Positions 26,085 through 37,108 are shown, counted from the first letter of the stretch. The stretch is DNA of 64,000 nt from Sycon ciliatum (GCF_964019385.1 NC_088654.1:3734110-3798109); one strand, 5' to 3'. Notes: generated by a model from the letters alone, not told the origin. Translations and numbers: made by a program.

Positions 26085-26365
26085 TTCGCCCACGTTCAAT
26101 TAGGAGATGGGGACCAAACACTGTATCACAGCCTCCTTGGACGACGACCATTCGGTTCAGCGTTCATAATATTACAGGTTCTGGGAATTTCATGGTCAAC
26201 CCTGCTTCTACATCTTAATTTTTCCACACAAATTCCTAACTAGTAGGGTGCAGTCACCCAGTTTTGAAGGCAGTGTGCGAATTTGGCAGGAACAGTGGAG
26301 GAAGGGAGCGTCTCATCTTCCTTGGACCAAGATCATTCGACCTAGCCCCCCAAAGACTGTAGCTC
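26085..26365. repeat. Diverged half of the foldback element
   Basis: Blocks such as ctagtagggtgcagtcaccc and agggagcgtctcatcttcc match the right arm of 23501-24361 with many substitutions. Only one arm remains. Confidence 0.7.
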
Positions 26366-26473
26366 GAGAAAATGCCCCTTTCATTAACCACTGGCTAAGC
26401 TTAGTAAAACAATTCTCCCCGCCACAGCAACAACGCAAATCACACTACCACCACACAAGACAAGCAATCTCAC

Positions 26474-27053
26474 CTGGCAATGTGATTCCACGATTCTGCA
26501 GGTTCAGCAGGTCACCTATGCATTGCGCATTGCGTACGGACGACAAGCGTAGCTCCAGTGCACACAGCACGTCGATCTCATCCCACATGCGACCGAGCGC
26601 CCACTCGTACGGCGCCTTTTTCACCATCAACATGGTCTTGCCTCCACCAGCGCACGAGAGCACCATCACACGGAACGTGTTCTTGTACATGCGCTGACGC
26701 TGTGACCTCTTGAGGGTGAGCAGTTGGGCAAGTCGTATCTTTCGTAGCTTCTTCGCACCGGGAGAGAATGAGTGCGCCAAGTCTTCCATGCCTGCTGACG
26801 TGCCCAGCCTATCAACGTCCTCCATCCTGGCATTCAGCTTCTGTTTGGGCACTATGTGCAAGTCAGCGAACACCTCCTCCAGGTCCAGAGTTCTTTCTTC
26901 GTTTCCTTTGCACGCCTCAAGAGGATACTGGAAATTCTTGTACACAGCACGAAGACGATCGCGGTATTTCTCCACCGCCTTGGGCAGCAAGCGCTTACCG
27001 GAGCGAGATGCCTCGTCCGGACCTATCCTGGGAGGCGGATCAACCGGCTCCAT
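26474..27053 (-). CDS. NACHT-LRR (NLR) receptor, exon 1: N-terminal region and Walker A
   Basis: Upstream coding exon of the NLR gene. The chosen start is the in-frame ATG at 27053-27051. The frame stays open upstream to about 27155 without another ATG, so an earlier exon cannot be excluded. A basic, helical N-terminal segment (about 1-125) has the spacing usual before NACHT domains. No death, CARD or pyrin domain is recognised. The P-loop reads LSCAGGGKTM (about 132-141): the GK-T core is intact but the first Gly/Ala of the GxxxxGK[ST] pattern is Ser. The exon ends in phase 1 at the donor CCAG|GTGAG and joins 13689. Confidence 0.85.
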
Positions 27054-27159
27054 TCTCTCCTTCTTTTCCTTCTTGCGCTCTAGACTAGTGATAACAGGAG
27101 AGGCTGACTTCAGGATTTCTCCGCTCTCGATTCGGACCAGCCATGCAACCGGCACAAAC

Positions 27160-28483
27160 GTTTATTGCAAGAACACCACTAGTCACTGTGCATGGTAAAG
27201 CTAACGAACAGCGCACTAGTGCCAGTAGTGGGTCAGTTGCGAACTGGCGTGGCGTCGGGGACGATTGCAGTTCACTAGTTGGCAGTTGGAGGAGTTTGAA
27301 TGCTGGCACGCGAGTGCAGGCGATGGTGTGCACGGGCCGGCTGTGTGTAGCCTGTAATGTAGATTGTAGACCGAGTGTAGTGTTGTCTGTTGAGGAGACA
27401 CACGTAGCTAGACACGATAATGCTGCAGTCGACTAGTCTGTGGTAGGTCTACACAGCTAATTTTCAAAATCACTGGCTGCGCTAGATACTCAGCGTCTGG
27501 CTGGCTACAGTCACACCAAGTGCCAAGGCCAGTCTGACAACCAGTGACGTCAGGCATGGTCGTCCTGTGAAGCATTGACTCTAGGCCTTTCACGTCACTG
27601 CGCCGCATATTGACATGTCCTGTCAATCGGGTGTCATATTTACATCACTGACTGCCCATAACGTGCGACGATCACGCCTTGGACACTTGGACAGGTCTAT
27701 GGCCATATAGCCTAATATGGGTCTTGACGGAGACCAAGATCCAATGAGTGCTGCGCACAGCTGTATCCTTTGAGACATCTCTTGCAATGAACTTCCAACC
27801 GGCAATACACAAACAGACCCTGGCTAGTGGCTAAACAACGCGACTGGATTGCAACTGATTTTCCCCCAGGAGGGCAACATCCAAGATATACTCAAGCAGG
27901 GTGAAGTGATATTGTTCAAACTGTCACATTATCGCATTATTGTGCAAATTATCGACGTTATCGTTCCCATTATCGTTCGCATTATTATAATTATCGCTTT
28001 GATAAGACTCACGTCCGGCCGTCTCCAGCAAGAGTACATACAAGTAAGAGTTTAATTTTCCTGGTACCTTGAGTTGTGTTAACTGTTTAGAGAGCTCTCG
28101 ACACGGTGTGGCTGCAGTGCCTTACATGAGCATAGCGAGATTCTGATAAAAGGCAAAGGAAAACCGCCTGGCAGTGACTTTGTGTTTACCGCACAAAACG
28201 ACCATAAGCCAGCACAGGGCACAATAATCCGTGGATGGCGTCTTCATTCATTTTGTTTAGTCCAAAAGTAGAGTATTTTAAAGTGGGTGGGTTTTTATTT
28301 CGGTCTGACGGAACAACAGGACGCTGGAAAATACGAGCAACTGCACAACAGCAAGTAGTAGCAGTTACTTCGAACAAGCTCGTTTCGTTCCAAACAAAAG
28401 ATAACGGAAACTCACCAGCGGAGACGCAGCAATTGAAGATACTGCCGCAAAGTGTGTACTCACATACATGTACATGTGACAAA
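27160..28483. other. No gene recognised
   Basis: Lies upstream of the NLR exon 1, so it would contain that gene's promoter if exon 1 is first. No TATA box or upstream exon stands out. Short frames only. Confidence 0.4.
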
Positions 28484-28520
28484 CTACAGAACAGAACAAC
28501 AAGGACAATCAAGGCTTGTC

Positions 28521-28564
28521 TGCTGCTACTTCAAGTTTCATGCTCTCGCAATCATCAGGCAACA
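28521..28564 (-). ncRNA. Hammerhead ribozyme fold (HHR3)
   Basis: Minus-strand order: stem I TGTTGC, core CTGATGA, stem II TTGC-GAGA-GCAT, core GAAA, short stem III closed by CTTGAAG, cleavage triplet GTA, and stem I return GCAGCA. All invariant core bases of a type I hammerhead are present. The stem II pair next to the core is U-U in place of the usual G-C. About 80 bp from here to 28484 is repeated, inverted, at 33936-34019. Self-cleaving RNAs like this are known from Penelope-like elements and retrozymes; no such coding element is seen here. Confidence 0.8.
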
Positions 28565-28781
28565 TGAAAATTGGGCGCCGACCATGCCGGTATATACACG
28601 AAACTGGTGAGTGAGGGTAGCGTTTTTTTCAGCTCGTAGATTTTCGCCTTTTGGATAGCCCAGTCGGCATCAGGCCGGTCTGGAGGTACCGGTAGGGCCT
28701 AGCAGCGGTTGTAGTAGTCCAGTGTAATAGGTAGCAGTAGTAGTGTGGTGCCCGTAGTCGTAGTCCTAAATTTTTTTTTTA

Positions 28782-29854
28782 ATGGGCGAGCTGACAGGCG
28801 AGCCGACAAAACTGCTCTGCTCTCTGCCTGGTATTGAGCAAAATGTGGTTAGCTTGCTTCAAACTTTGACAACTTTTGTCAGCGAGTCTAGAGACCGGGA
28901 GAGGTGCCTCCTACGGCGCTTAGATGAGCTCTCTGCACAAATCGTGGAGTTGAAGGCGGAGGTTCGTGTCTCCCTTGAAAAGAAGTCCGCCATTACCAGA
29001 TTACAGCCGTGGATTCCTCCTCGGAGCTGCCCGGCAGTACCCATACTCTCAACAGCCAGCGTACACGCCGTACCCGTACCAAAGGCAAAGGCAACCATGC
29101 AAGCAAGCAGCAGCAGCAGGATCTGCAGGATCAGGAAACAACTGGAGCGCACGTGGAGGCCGTATCCCGTAGCGGCACTTTCGAAAAAGTGATCGAGGAC
29201 AGTGGGCCCTCAGGCACGGAGTGCTCGGACGCAGATGACTTTCAGCAGCATGGAGGATGTCGATCCGGACACATGCCAGCCAAGCCTGTGCCCAACGCAA
29301 CCTCTGCATTGGACTTGGAGGCCATCCAGGATGATTCTTGGCAGTTGGTGGCTCAAGAGCCTCACCGCAAGAAGCGAGTAGTTGTCTTTATCGGCAATCT
29401 TAGTGCGCAGTGCAATGACCAACGGCTAAGCGAGTTCATCACAACACGCTCCACCGCAGTACACCAGACAGTTGCAGTTCATGATTGCACTGTCCGTGAA
29501 AACAAGAAGGGAATGATGACAGGAAGAGTAACTGTTGATGCTGATGCCCTCCCCACAGTCACCTCTGTAAACTTTTGGCCTAGACCACTGTATGCGAGGG
29601 AGTGGACATTCCATGAAAAACGTCATGGGCCAGTGCCAGGAAAGGGAAATGGACAGTCTGTGCTGTCGAAGAAGTCAGGCAAGGACTCGGCCACTCACAG
29701 CTCCGACCTGACACCATTGCCTCCCGACCGCAAGCGGCGGCATGGGGATTCACCTGACTCCGGCAGCCCACTGCTCAAGAAACTGGACAAAGACCACCAG
29801 CAGCAAGAGTCTGCCGAGCAACAACAACTGAATGCAGACAGCCAGCAATCATGA
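28782..29854 (+). pseudogene. LINE ORF1 protein, one frameshift
   Basis: An ATG at 28782 follows a T-run. The first 65 codons look like a coiled coil (leucine heptads, Glu/Arg-rich), as expected for trimerising ORF1 proteins. The reading frame moves after about 28979. From there the long frame to 29854 has a Gln-rich linker and a beta-strand rich region (RVVVFIGNLSAQCNDQRLSE..., about 29365-29600) with the look of an RNA-recognition motif. It ends in a basic and Gln-rich tail. Such proteins coat LINE RNA. Confidence 0.75.
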
Positions 29855-32728
29855 AGCTCCTCCTGACCAATGCAGGCGGGCTGCTGTCCAAATTCGGAGA
29901 GTTTCAGCACACCCTGTTGCTCTCAGGTGTGGATGTTGCCATAGTGACTGAGACGAAACTAACAGTGGATAAATGCTCTCACAGTGCATCTATGATCCCG
30001 GGATACTGTGGCCCGATTCGCCGAGACCGAACAGAACACGGAGGTGGCATTGGAGTCTGGATCAAAGCCGGCATCGCGTACCAGCATCTGGATCAGTACC
30101 AGTCTGCTGAATTCGAAACAGCCTGGCTCACCGTTGGCCAGTGCAACAGCAAAACTGTCATAGGTGCAGCCTATCGCCTTGGTTCCTGCGCTGACAATGA
30201 TCTGGCTCTACTCGAGCACTTAGACCAAAACATAGATACCATGCGGCAGCATGGTAAGCACATTATTCTGGCTGGAGATTTTAATGTTCACAGCACGTCC
30301 TGGCTTGGCAGCTCTCGAACGACAATCGCAGGGGAGTTCTTGGAAGAAATCAGTGCAACACACTGTCTTGTCCAGCACGTGACCCAGCCAACCCGTGGGC
30401 CAAACACATTGGATCTCGTCTTGTCCGACTTTCCTGGCACTGTCCACACAGCAGTATCATCTCCCATCCGGCGCTATGACCACTGTGTAGTATTGTCCAA
30501 CTTTCAGGAAATCACTCCTGTACTGGAGCGGCCAACAAGCAGGAAAGTATGGCGTTATGGCCAAGCAGACTGGGGCAGACTGAGGGCACATTTCCGCAGC
30601 TTTGACTGGGCTGCTGTCGTCTGCAATGTCCCCGAACTTGCATGTGAACAACTCACAACTGTAATTCTGGATGGAATGGACACGTTTATACCATCTAAGA
30701 CCCTGACAGTACGGACGACAGACCCTTGTTGGTGGACACCTGAGTGCAGCACTGTAGTTCAAGCAAAGACTCGTGCATGGAAACGGTGGCGTCAGCACCC
30801 CGATGATGGAGATTTGCGAGCTTCATTCATCGACCTAGTGGCCCGAACAGCTGCTATTTTGCTGCGCGCCCAATCATCATAATGATGCTCGTGTTAAAGC
30901 TAAGCTCAGCTCAGGCTCACTTAACGACAAGCAATGGTGGTCTAACATGAAGAGAGCTGCTGGGATGGAGCGTGCCTCTGAGATACCTCTGCTGAAGGAC
31001 ACCGACGGCACAGAGTATCCAACTCGCCAAGCCAAGGCCAATTGCCTCGCCAGGTACTACTCCCAGAAGTGTAGCCTTGCAGATGATGCTATCTCTCCAG
31101 ACGATTTGCCAGAAATGCAGCATTTGGACCGCCATGGTCTTGACCGCATCCATTTCCGGCTTGCTGATGTACGCCGCCGTCTAGCCAAGCTGAATACATC
31201 GAAGGCAACAGGACCTGACAATATTCCAGCAAGAGTCCTAGCTCAGTGCTCCAGTGAGCTTGCAGAACCAGTCACCAAACTGTTCTCACTCTGCTTTCGC
31301 CACGGTGTTCAACCTACCAAATGGAAGCTGGCCCATGTGGTTCCAGTCTTCAAGAAGAGCCCCCGCTCGGATCCCAAGAATTACCGGCCAGTCTCACTAC
31401 TATCCATCCTGTCAAAAGTAATGGAGAGAATAGTAAACAAGCAGCTCGTGAATTATCTGGAGCGTTTCAATATTCTGCCCGACAGTCAATATGGCTTTCG
31501 GCAAGGAAGAGGCACGTGCGACATCCTCACTGCTTTGCACACTGAGTGGGTCAAGACTGTCAGCGATGGAGGGTAGGCTCACATGGTGGCGGTGGACATA
31601 GCAGGAGCATTTGATCGGGTATCACATTCTGGACTGATTTTCAAAGCCAAGAACGTTGGCATTGGTGGCTGCCTGCTGCACTGGCTGCAGGATTACCTCC
31701 TGAACCGCAAACTATCAGTCCTGGTCCAAGGCGACTCATCCTCTCCGGCGCCCATAACAGCAGGTGTGCCCCAAGGCAGTATCCTTGGCCCGACACTTTT
31801 ACTCTTGTATGTGTCTGACCTGGATCAGTGCCTGTCTCCCGAGACGCGACTAAGTTCCTTTGCAGACGACAAAACCCTCTACAGCCTCATCCGCACGCAG
31901 GACAATATGCATGACATGACTGCTGCCTTGCAATCCAGCCTCAAGCGTCTTGAAGAGTGGGGAGAACGCTGGCGCATCAGATTCGAGCCCTCTTAATCGC
32001 AACAGCTGCTGATGACTACGAAAGCCACACACCCTGCTGTCCCTGACATCAAGTTTGGAGGTATCGCGGTTCCGGAAGCCAACACCATCAAGCTTCTTGG
32101 AGTGACATTTGACGCCAAGCTGTCATTCCGGGATCACTTGCACTCAATTGCGACACGTGGCTGCCAGAGACTGGGTGTTCTCCGTCGGGCTTGCCGGGTG
32201 TTAGATTACCATGGCCGGCTTTGTGCGTACAAGGGATTTGTGCGACCCATCCTCGAGTATGCTCCCCTTGTGTGGATGGGAGCTGCATCCAGCCACCTCG
32301 CCCGACTCGACCGTGTACAGAAACGTGCAATGGCCATTATTGGCCCTGGTGCCCTTCTCCAAAGCCTGTGCCACCGCCGGATTGTATCTGGGCTGGTATA
32401 CCTGTACAAGCTCCAGTGCATCCCAGGACCACCCCAGCTCACCGCCATGATCCCCCCTCCAGCCAACCATGTAGAAGCTCGGCGCACCCGGAGTCAACCC
32501 CCTCCTGGCCAGCAGCACCATGTGCAGCTGCAGCGAGTCCTGGACAGGAGAGCACCTGCCTATGCTTCTCGCTCCTTCCCGTTTTCTGTAGTGTCAGTAT
32601 GGAACAGCTTGCCGAGCGAAATTGTAAGGGCTCCACTCAGCTTGAAGCGGCTCCACACGTTCAAAGAAGATGTCCATAAGTACCTCACGCACCAACACTG
32701 GCTGATGGCTACCGACTTCTACGGATGA
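29851..32728 (+). pseudogene. LINE ORF2: APE endonuclease and reverse transcriptase, disrupted
   Basis: The start ATG overlaps the ORF1 stop (ATGA). The N-terminal apurinic-type endonuclease has LLLTNAGGL, Thr-Glu-Thr-Lys (metal-binding Glu, about 29947), LAGDFNVHS (about 30269) and YDHCVV (about 30475). A frameshift near 30880 moves to the frame carrying the RT: KATGPDNIPAR (about 31203), NYRPVSLLS, GVPQGSILGP (about 31762) and the catalytic FADD (about 31858). In-frame stops at 31574-31576 and 31994-31996 break it. The C-terminal end (SVWNSLPSEIVRAPLSLKRL, about 32600) is typical of the group. The intact protein would be about 960 residues. Confidence 0.93.
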
Positions 32729-33262
32729 ACTCTTGACTGTGGCACGGGTCATGTTCCTTGGTTCGGCTATGCTGATGATATTGGGCTTCATTTACCTTTT
32801 ATTATTTAATTTTTTATCATTAATTTATTATTTAGTTTGTCTTGTTTGTTATGATTTCTTGGTTTTCCACCCGGTTTAGTTATAATTTAAATTATTATTT
32901 GGTGCAGCTTTAGCGCTATGTGGTTTATTATTTTCCTTTTTCTTAATTTCGTATTTAGCGCTTTTGGGCGTCATTATTTTCTTCTCATTATTTCGCACCA
33001 AGTTATTATTTTGTGGTATTCTCTACCTTCTGTTTGTTTGCAGTTGTTCTTGTGCAGCCCCCCCCCCCCAAACACACATTTTTCGATGCCTAGTTGCAAC
33101 GCTGACGCCGAGACCTCTGGTCGGTTGAGTTGCTCCCAGCACATCAGCACGTCGTCCCTACATCCCCTATGTTTTGTCCTTTTCCTCGTTTCTTTTTGTT
33201 CTCCACCTGTATTCCAGCAGGGCTGTGTCAATAGTAAAAAAAAAAAAAAAAAAAAAAAAAAA

Positions 33263-33938
33263 TTGCCAGGAGAGGGTGGTATGAAAAGCGGTGTGAGAAT
33301 GTGAGGGCTAGCGGTGTTATTTTAGGCAGGAGGCTGTGTGAAAACTGTGACAAACTAAAACAAACGGAAAAGTGTACTCGAAGTAGAATGAAGGTGTTGA
33401 GAACCCTGCCGGACAAAGCTAATACTTTAAGTAGAAGTGCGAATTCTACCATATCATTCAACAACTGCATCTCCTCTGATGAGTTCCCATTGCCTGTACG
33501 AGTGCGGTATGTGGAACGAAAAGAGTTTATCATTATTATTTATTATTATTGCAAATAACGCTGAGTAATTACACGAATGCATAAAAACCAGCATTTGCTT
33601 CCGGGAAGGATTCACAAACATAAGACAAAAACACCATCAATGTAACTGCACATACGAAAAGCAGCTTCTATTGTCAAGTTCGAGTGGCAATGTCAGAAAG
33701 ACGGTAGACTGTTCGTGCACGATGTTCACCCTGCAGGGGATAAGTCAAGGACGCGGCTCGGCAGAGGAAGATGTTGTACTTGCTGTTGTGAAGTGTTGCT
33801 GCTGGGCTATTCGTACTGGTGTTTGCAAGTGTCGTGTGGTCCCGTCGAGCCGAAAACAAACTTACCACTGACCTGTCAGTTTGAGCTCTCTGGCAAGGTA
33901 CGTTCGAGCCTGATTTAAATCTGTCTTTGGAAAGTTTA
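33263..33938. other. No gene recognised
   Basis: Begins right after the LINE poly(A) tail. AT-rich TATT repeats occur near 33530-33555. Short frames only. Confidence 0.4.
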
Positions 33939-33982
33939 TGTTGCCTGATGATTGCGAGAGCATGAAACTTCAAGTCGCAGCA
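33939..33982 (+). ncRNA. Hammerhead ribozyme fold (HHR2)
   Basis: Plus-strand order: stem I TGTTGC (33939-33944), core CTGATGA (33945-33951), stem II TTGC-GAGA-GCAT, core GAAA (33964-33967), stem III closed by CTTCAAG, cleavage triplet GTC (site after 33976), and stem I return GCAGCA with one G-U pair. The core is fully conserved and the GTC triplet is the preferred one. Sequence from 33936 to 34019 is an inverted copy of 28567-28484. As in HHR3 the first stem II pair is U-U. Confidence 0.85.
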
Positions 33983-34365
33983 AACAAGCCTTGATTGTCC
34001 TTGCTGTTCTGTTCTGTATTACGCTCTGCCTCCGCCGTGTTGAGCACTGTCAGCACACTGGGTACACCCTCCGGTGTTTCATTGCTATCAGGTTCGGCCT
34101 CATTTCCTCTGTGCTGCGCTGATGAGAACAAAGGACGAAACAGTTCCATCCGTAGATTGAGTGTCCCCTACCTTGGAGTGCATGCTAGACGACCAGCACA
34201 TCGTCTTCCAGGAGCAGGTCCGGAACGTTGTTGCTTTCGTCATAATGCCAGTGGCAAGCCGGTTGCTTACCGCATGATTCGACATTACGATGACACCTCA
34301 CTGCCTGGAGGCAGCGTTCATTCTACCCCAGCCTCATCCGGGTAACCACCGTGAGAATAAAAGGT

Positions 34366-34379
34366 TTAAAACAACAACG

Positions 34380-34416
<37 letters not shown>

Positions 34417-34417
34417 C
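34366..34417. repeat. (CAA)n microsatellite
   Basis: About 16 copies of ACA/CAA, starting after an AAAGGTTTAAA run. It may be the 3' tail of a decayed retroelement. Confidence 0.9.
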
Positions 34418-34889
34418 TGCAAAATAACATTATTCCATTGGGTACTGGCAAGGCGTTCCACTCCGACCGCAAGAACATGGCGCATAGTGGAGGTTGGAGG
34501 CAAACCAACAGATTTTGATTCATTTTCTGGAATGTTCCATGCATATGTTGTACGTAGAAAAGGAACAGGTGTAGGAACAGGGGAATTTACCTCCGTTTGC
34601 CCTGTACGGCTTTGCGCATTTCATTCTTGTTCCAGCAGAATCAGCCGCTTTAGACAGTACATGTACACCTATGAACAGTTCTAAAGGCGCAATCACGACT
34701 CATGTAAGAGAGGACGGCCCAATGTTTCCCTGAACGTGGTCTTCTCTAATTGTCTGCACATTACCCTGATCATGGGCTAGGACCGAAAATTTGGTGTAAT
34801 GTTAATCTTAATTTCAATTTGAATCGCAGTGAAGAGACCGTTTTTGGAGTTTGGAGTTTAGAAGTCAGCTGTAGAAACCTACTCCACTT

Positions 34890-35000
34890 TTCTGTTTATG
34901 TATCCATGTCATTCGGATATTCCCAAGTTGTACATTGTACTGTTGAGATACCGAATTCAAATAAATCAATACAGCACAATACAATACAAAAAATAGTGAA
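34890..35000 (+). repeat. 3' end of a retroelement, copy 1
   Basis: The block from ctgtttatgtatccatgtca through gttgagataccgaattcaa to an AATAC-type tail is repeated at 44228-44335, where the tail is a longer (ATACC)n. A shared 3' end with a variable short-repeat tail is typical of LINE or SINE copies. Confidence 0.7.
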
Positions 35001-35110
35001 GTTTCCTAAACGTGTTCTTCTAATATTCATTAGTTGGACATTTGGATTAATTATATTATCACAATACACAATCTGGGAAGATGACCAGACTATATCCAGA
35101 GAGGGAAGAG

Positions 35111-35335
35111 TGTGTTGCTCCCTACATGGGAGCTCGCGGTTTTCCTGCCGACTTGAATTCTCACTTGCCTGACTCACGACTGCCATCCAGAGCACACGAG
35201 AAGTCCATCGAACCGTCCACTCGGCAAACCTGCAAGAAAGCACCACTGCCTACTCAATACACAGTGTTTCGGGGAATTCACCCCAGTTGAGCTTGAGTAG
35301 GCTGAGGAAGATTGTGCCTGAAGAGCACCTCCGAA
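35111..35335 (+). repeat. Interspersed repeat family X, copy 1
   Basis: About 225 bp including cctgccgacttgaattctca and acacagtgtttcggggaatt and ending ctgaggaagattgtgcctga. Further copies: 38868-39095 (same strand), 42040-42177 plus an inverted piece 42190-42275, and 54670-54900 (opposite strand). No coding signal; a solo LTR or SINE is possible. Confidence 0.8.
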
Positions 35336-35794
35336 GTTGCAAGTCCCGACTCGTCCCTTCCACCACACCGAATTTATCGTGCCAATCAAATAATCTCCAC
35401 GTCTATTGCAAGATGAGTTGGATCCACTTTCTTACAAGATTCTCTTACAAATGGCTATCTCGAACCTTTTCTGACTAAATTATTTGACTGGAAACCAGTA
35501 CGAGCTAAACTACTGACTTCGGGACAGGATAAAAATAATATTTATCGTGACTGAAGTGGACGCGAGAAAAGCAAAAAACAATGATTTTAAAAGTATGCAT
35601 TTCAAAGTGTAATAAAACTTACAAGCAAGCAACAAATTGGTAAGTAATCAGTTTTCACATTCTTCTTGTCTCACCCTCTCTTGTGCCACCGACATGTACT
35701 TACCTCTTGTTTGCTTGTCTTGTAGTAGTAGTAATAGTAGTGGACTCAGATGGAGAGGCAAGGTTTAATTTATACAAAGGAGAAAGACCAAGGA

Positions 35795-35885
35795 ACTTTT
35801 GAGCCACACAAGTTGTGTGGAATGTTGCTTTGCGCTCTTGAATCGTGGTTTGACCGTGTGGTCCAATGGTCTTGCCAGTATCGTC
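35795..35885 (+). repeat. Interspersed repeat family Y, copy 1
   Basis: ttgagccacacaagttgtgt and about 60 further bases recur at 41756-41825 and, more diverged, at 57195-57270. The preceding actcagatggagaggcaag...accaaggaac block also recurs near 41340-41550 and, inverted, at 37655-37690. Confidence 0.7.
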
Positions 35886-36179
35886 ATCGACATGCATGAA
35901 CATCCGCCTACGTCCTTCACAGCTGAGACTTTCAGCTCGTGCTTATCTTGGTTGTGCTCACCTTCCCCTCATGTTATTGCGATAACTTAGAACCTTCCAA
36001 GTTGGAAGGCTGTTGGAGTGCGCATCCAAGATGTGCTAGAGCTTTCAGCCAGTTACTTGTAGAACGTCAGTACCGTCGGTCAGTGTCGTGCAATGTTATC
36101 GCATGAGCTGATGGTTTAGTAACTGGTGGTGTTAGTGGACATTATCACTCCCTTAGTATTGACTCCCATAGATTTTTGC

Positions 36180-36597
36180 TAGGGCTCAAACGGTTAGTCC
36201 GATTAACCGGTTGCAGACCGGTTACGAAGAATTAACGGTTAACGGATAAAGATAACGGTTCCGCAGTAACTTTTCAGTCAATTTTTCAAGTATCAGGTCG
36301 TTGCAAAGTATGCACTTCCGCAGGCTGTCGCACGCGTACGCAATTTCTGGGCTGTCAACTCGGTCATATCTGGTCTCTTCGTGTGAGAGTATGTATGAAT
36401 GAGCATGCAAGAGAATATACATGTGTGCGTTGTACTGAATAGGGTACATTTTTTGAGTAAGTATAGTCAAATATACGGTTAAAAAAGAGTCCGCAGGATT
36501 GCCGTGGCTTATAGGTTATAACCGTTAAACCGACCGTTAGCGTAGCACAAGTTAGCAGTTAACCTTTGGGGGTAAAACCGTGACCGTTTGAGCCCTA
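36180..36597. mobile_element. hAT-type MITE, copy 1, with perfect 8-bp TSD
   Basis: 418 bp with terminal inverted repeats beginning tagggctcaaacggt. A perfect 8-bp duplication atttttgc flanks it (36172-36179 and 36598-36605). The terminal TAGGG and 8-bp TSD identify a hAT MITE. It is non-coding and shares its full length with 37706-38379 in inverse orientation. Confidence 0.95.
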
Positions 36598-36852
36598 ATT
36601 TTTGCCATACCTAAGCAGTCAAATATTCCTGCATATTTCACTCCTTAGGGCTGTATTGACCGCTTATATTTGACTCCTTCTTAGCGATTGAACACAGGCT
36701 TTGTCTAGTCGTGATAAATCTAATATTGACTTCGTACTTGGTCAGTATAGGAAATAAAAGACCTCGTAAAAGACCTCGGCTTCGCCTCGGTCTTTTGCTT
36801 TATTTTTTATTTTTTTAAAAGCAACCCAATTATTGTGGAAAGGTCACAACAA

Positions 36853-37108
36853 TAAGAGACAAGATCAAAAGGAAAGCTTTACAATAATAATAATAATAAA
36901 ACGTAGCCTGTAAAATGTAAAAAGTCACTGAATTCAGTTTAATTCAATATCCATGTCCAGTATTTATAATAAAAATAATCTGCTGCAATTTATAGATTCT
37001 CACATGCGAGCAACCTGGGCCTCAGCAACAACCAGCTCAGCAGACTCCGGATGCCGAACCGATCGCTCACGGAAAAGACCCCGTGAACCCCGCAAACACA
37101 TGATGCAT
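36853..37108 (-). mobile_element. 3' fragment of the 44.6-45.9 kb retroelement
   Basis: Reverse complement matches 45625-45868 almost base for base, from gcatcatgtgtttgcggggt through the stop region to aaagctttccttttg. It is flanked by inverse copies of tataggaaataaaag (36751 and 37130). Confidence 0.85.

Larger units (their letters stand above)
13690..26473 (-). other. 12.8 kb phase-1 intron of the NLR gene
   Basis: The donor is CCAG|GTGAG (minus strand, at 26473) and the acceptor TTTGCCAG (at 13690). Both borders fall inside a codon in phase 1. Splicing rebuilds Pro-Val-Asp across the join and places Walker A about 75 residues before Walker B, as expected in a NACHT domain. The intron consists almost wholly of repeats and transposons, itemised separately. 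Splicing is inferred from sequence; no transcript was seen. Confidence 0.85.
28600..33262 (+). mobile_element. Nearly full-length APE-type LINE with poly(A) tail
   Basis: A two-ORF non-LTR retrotransposon: 5' region from about 28600, ORF1 28782-29854, ORF2 29851-32728, AT-rich 3' UTR, and 27 A residues at 33236-33262. ORF1 and ORF2 overlap by four bases. ORF1 has one frameshift, and ORF2 has one frameshift and two nonsense codons, so this copy is dead but young. The domain layout and the poly(A) tail suggest the CR1/Jockey group. No clear target-site duplication was found. Confidence 0.92.

Noticed and set aside
25147-26151. Several overlapping minus-strand frames rich in Val, Leu, Phe and Trp that look like membrane proteins
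   Set aside because: They are frames of the 21-bp minisatellite; the same peptide period appears in all three frames.
27408-27626. Minus-strand frame upstream of NLR exon 1 as an N-terminal domain exon
   Set aside because: No death-fold pattern and no splice borders in the right phase.
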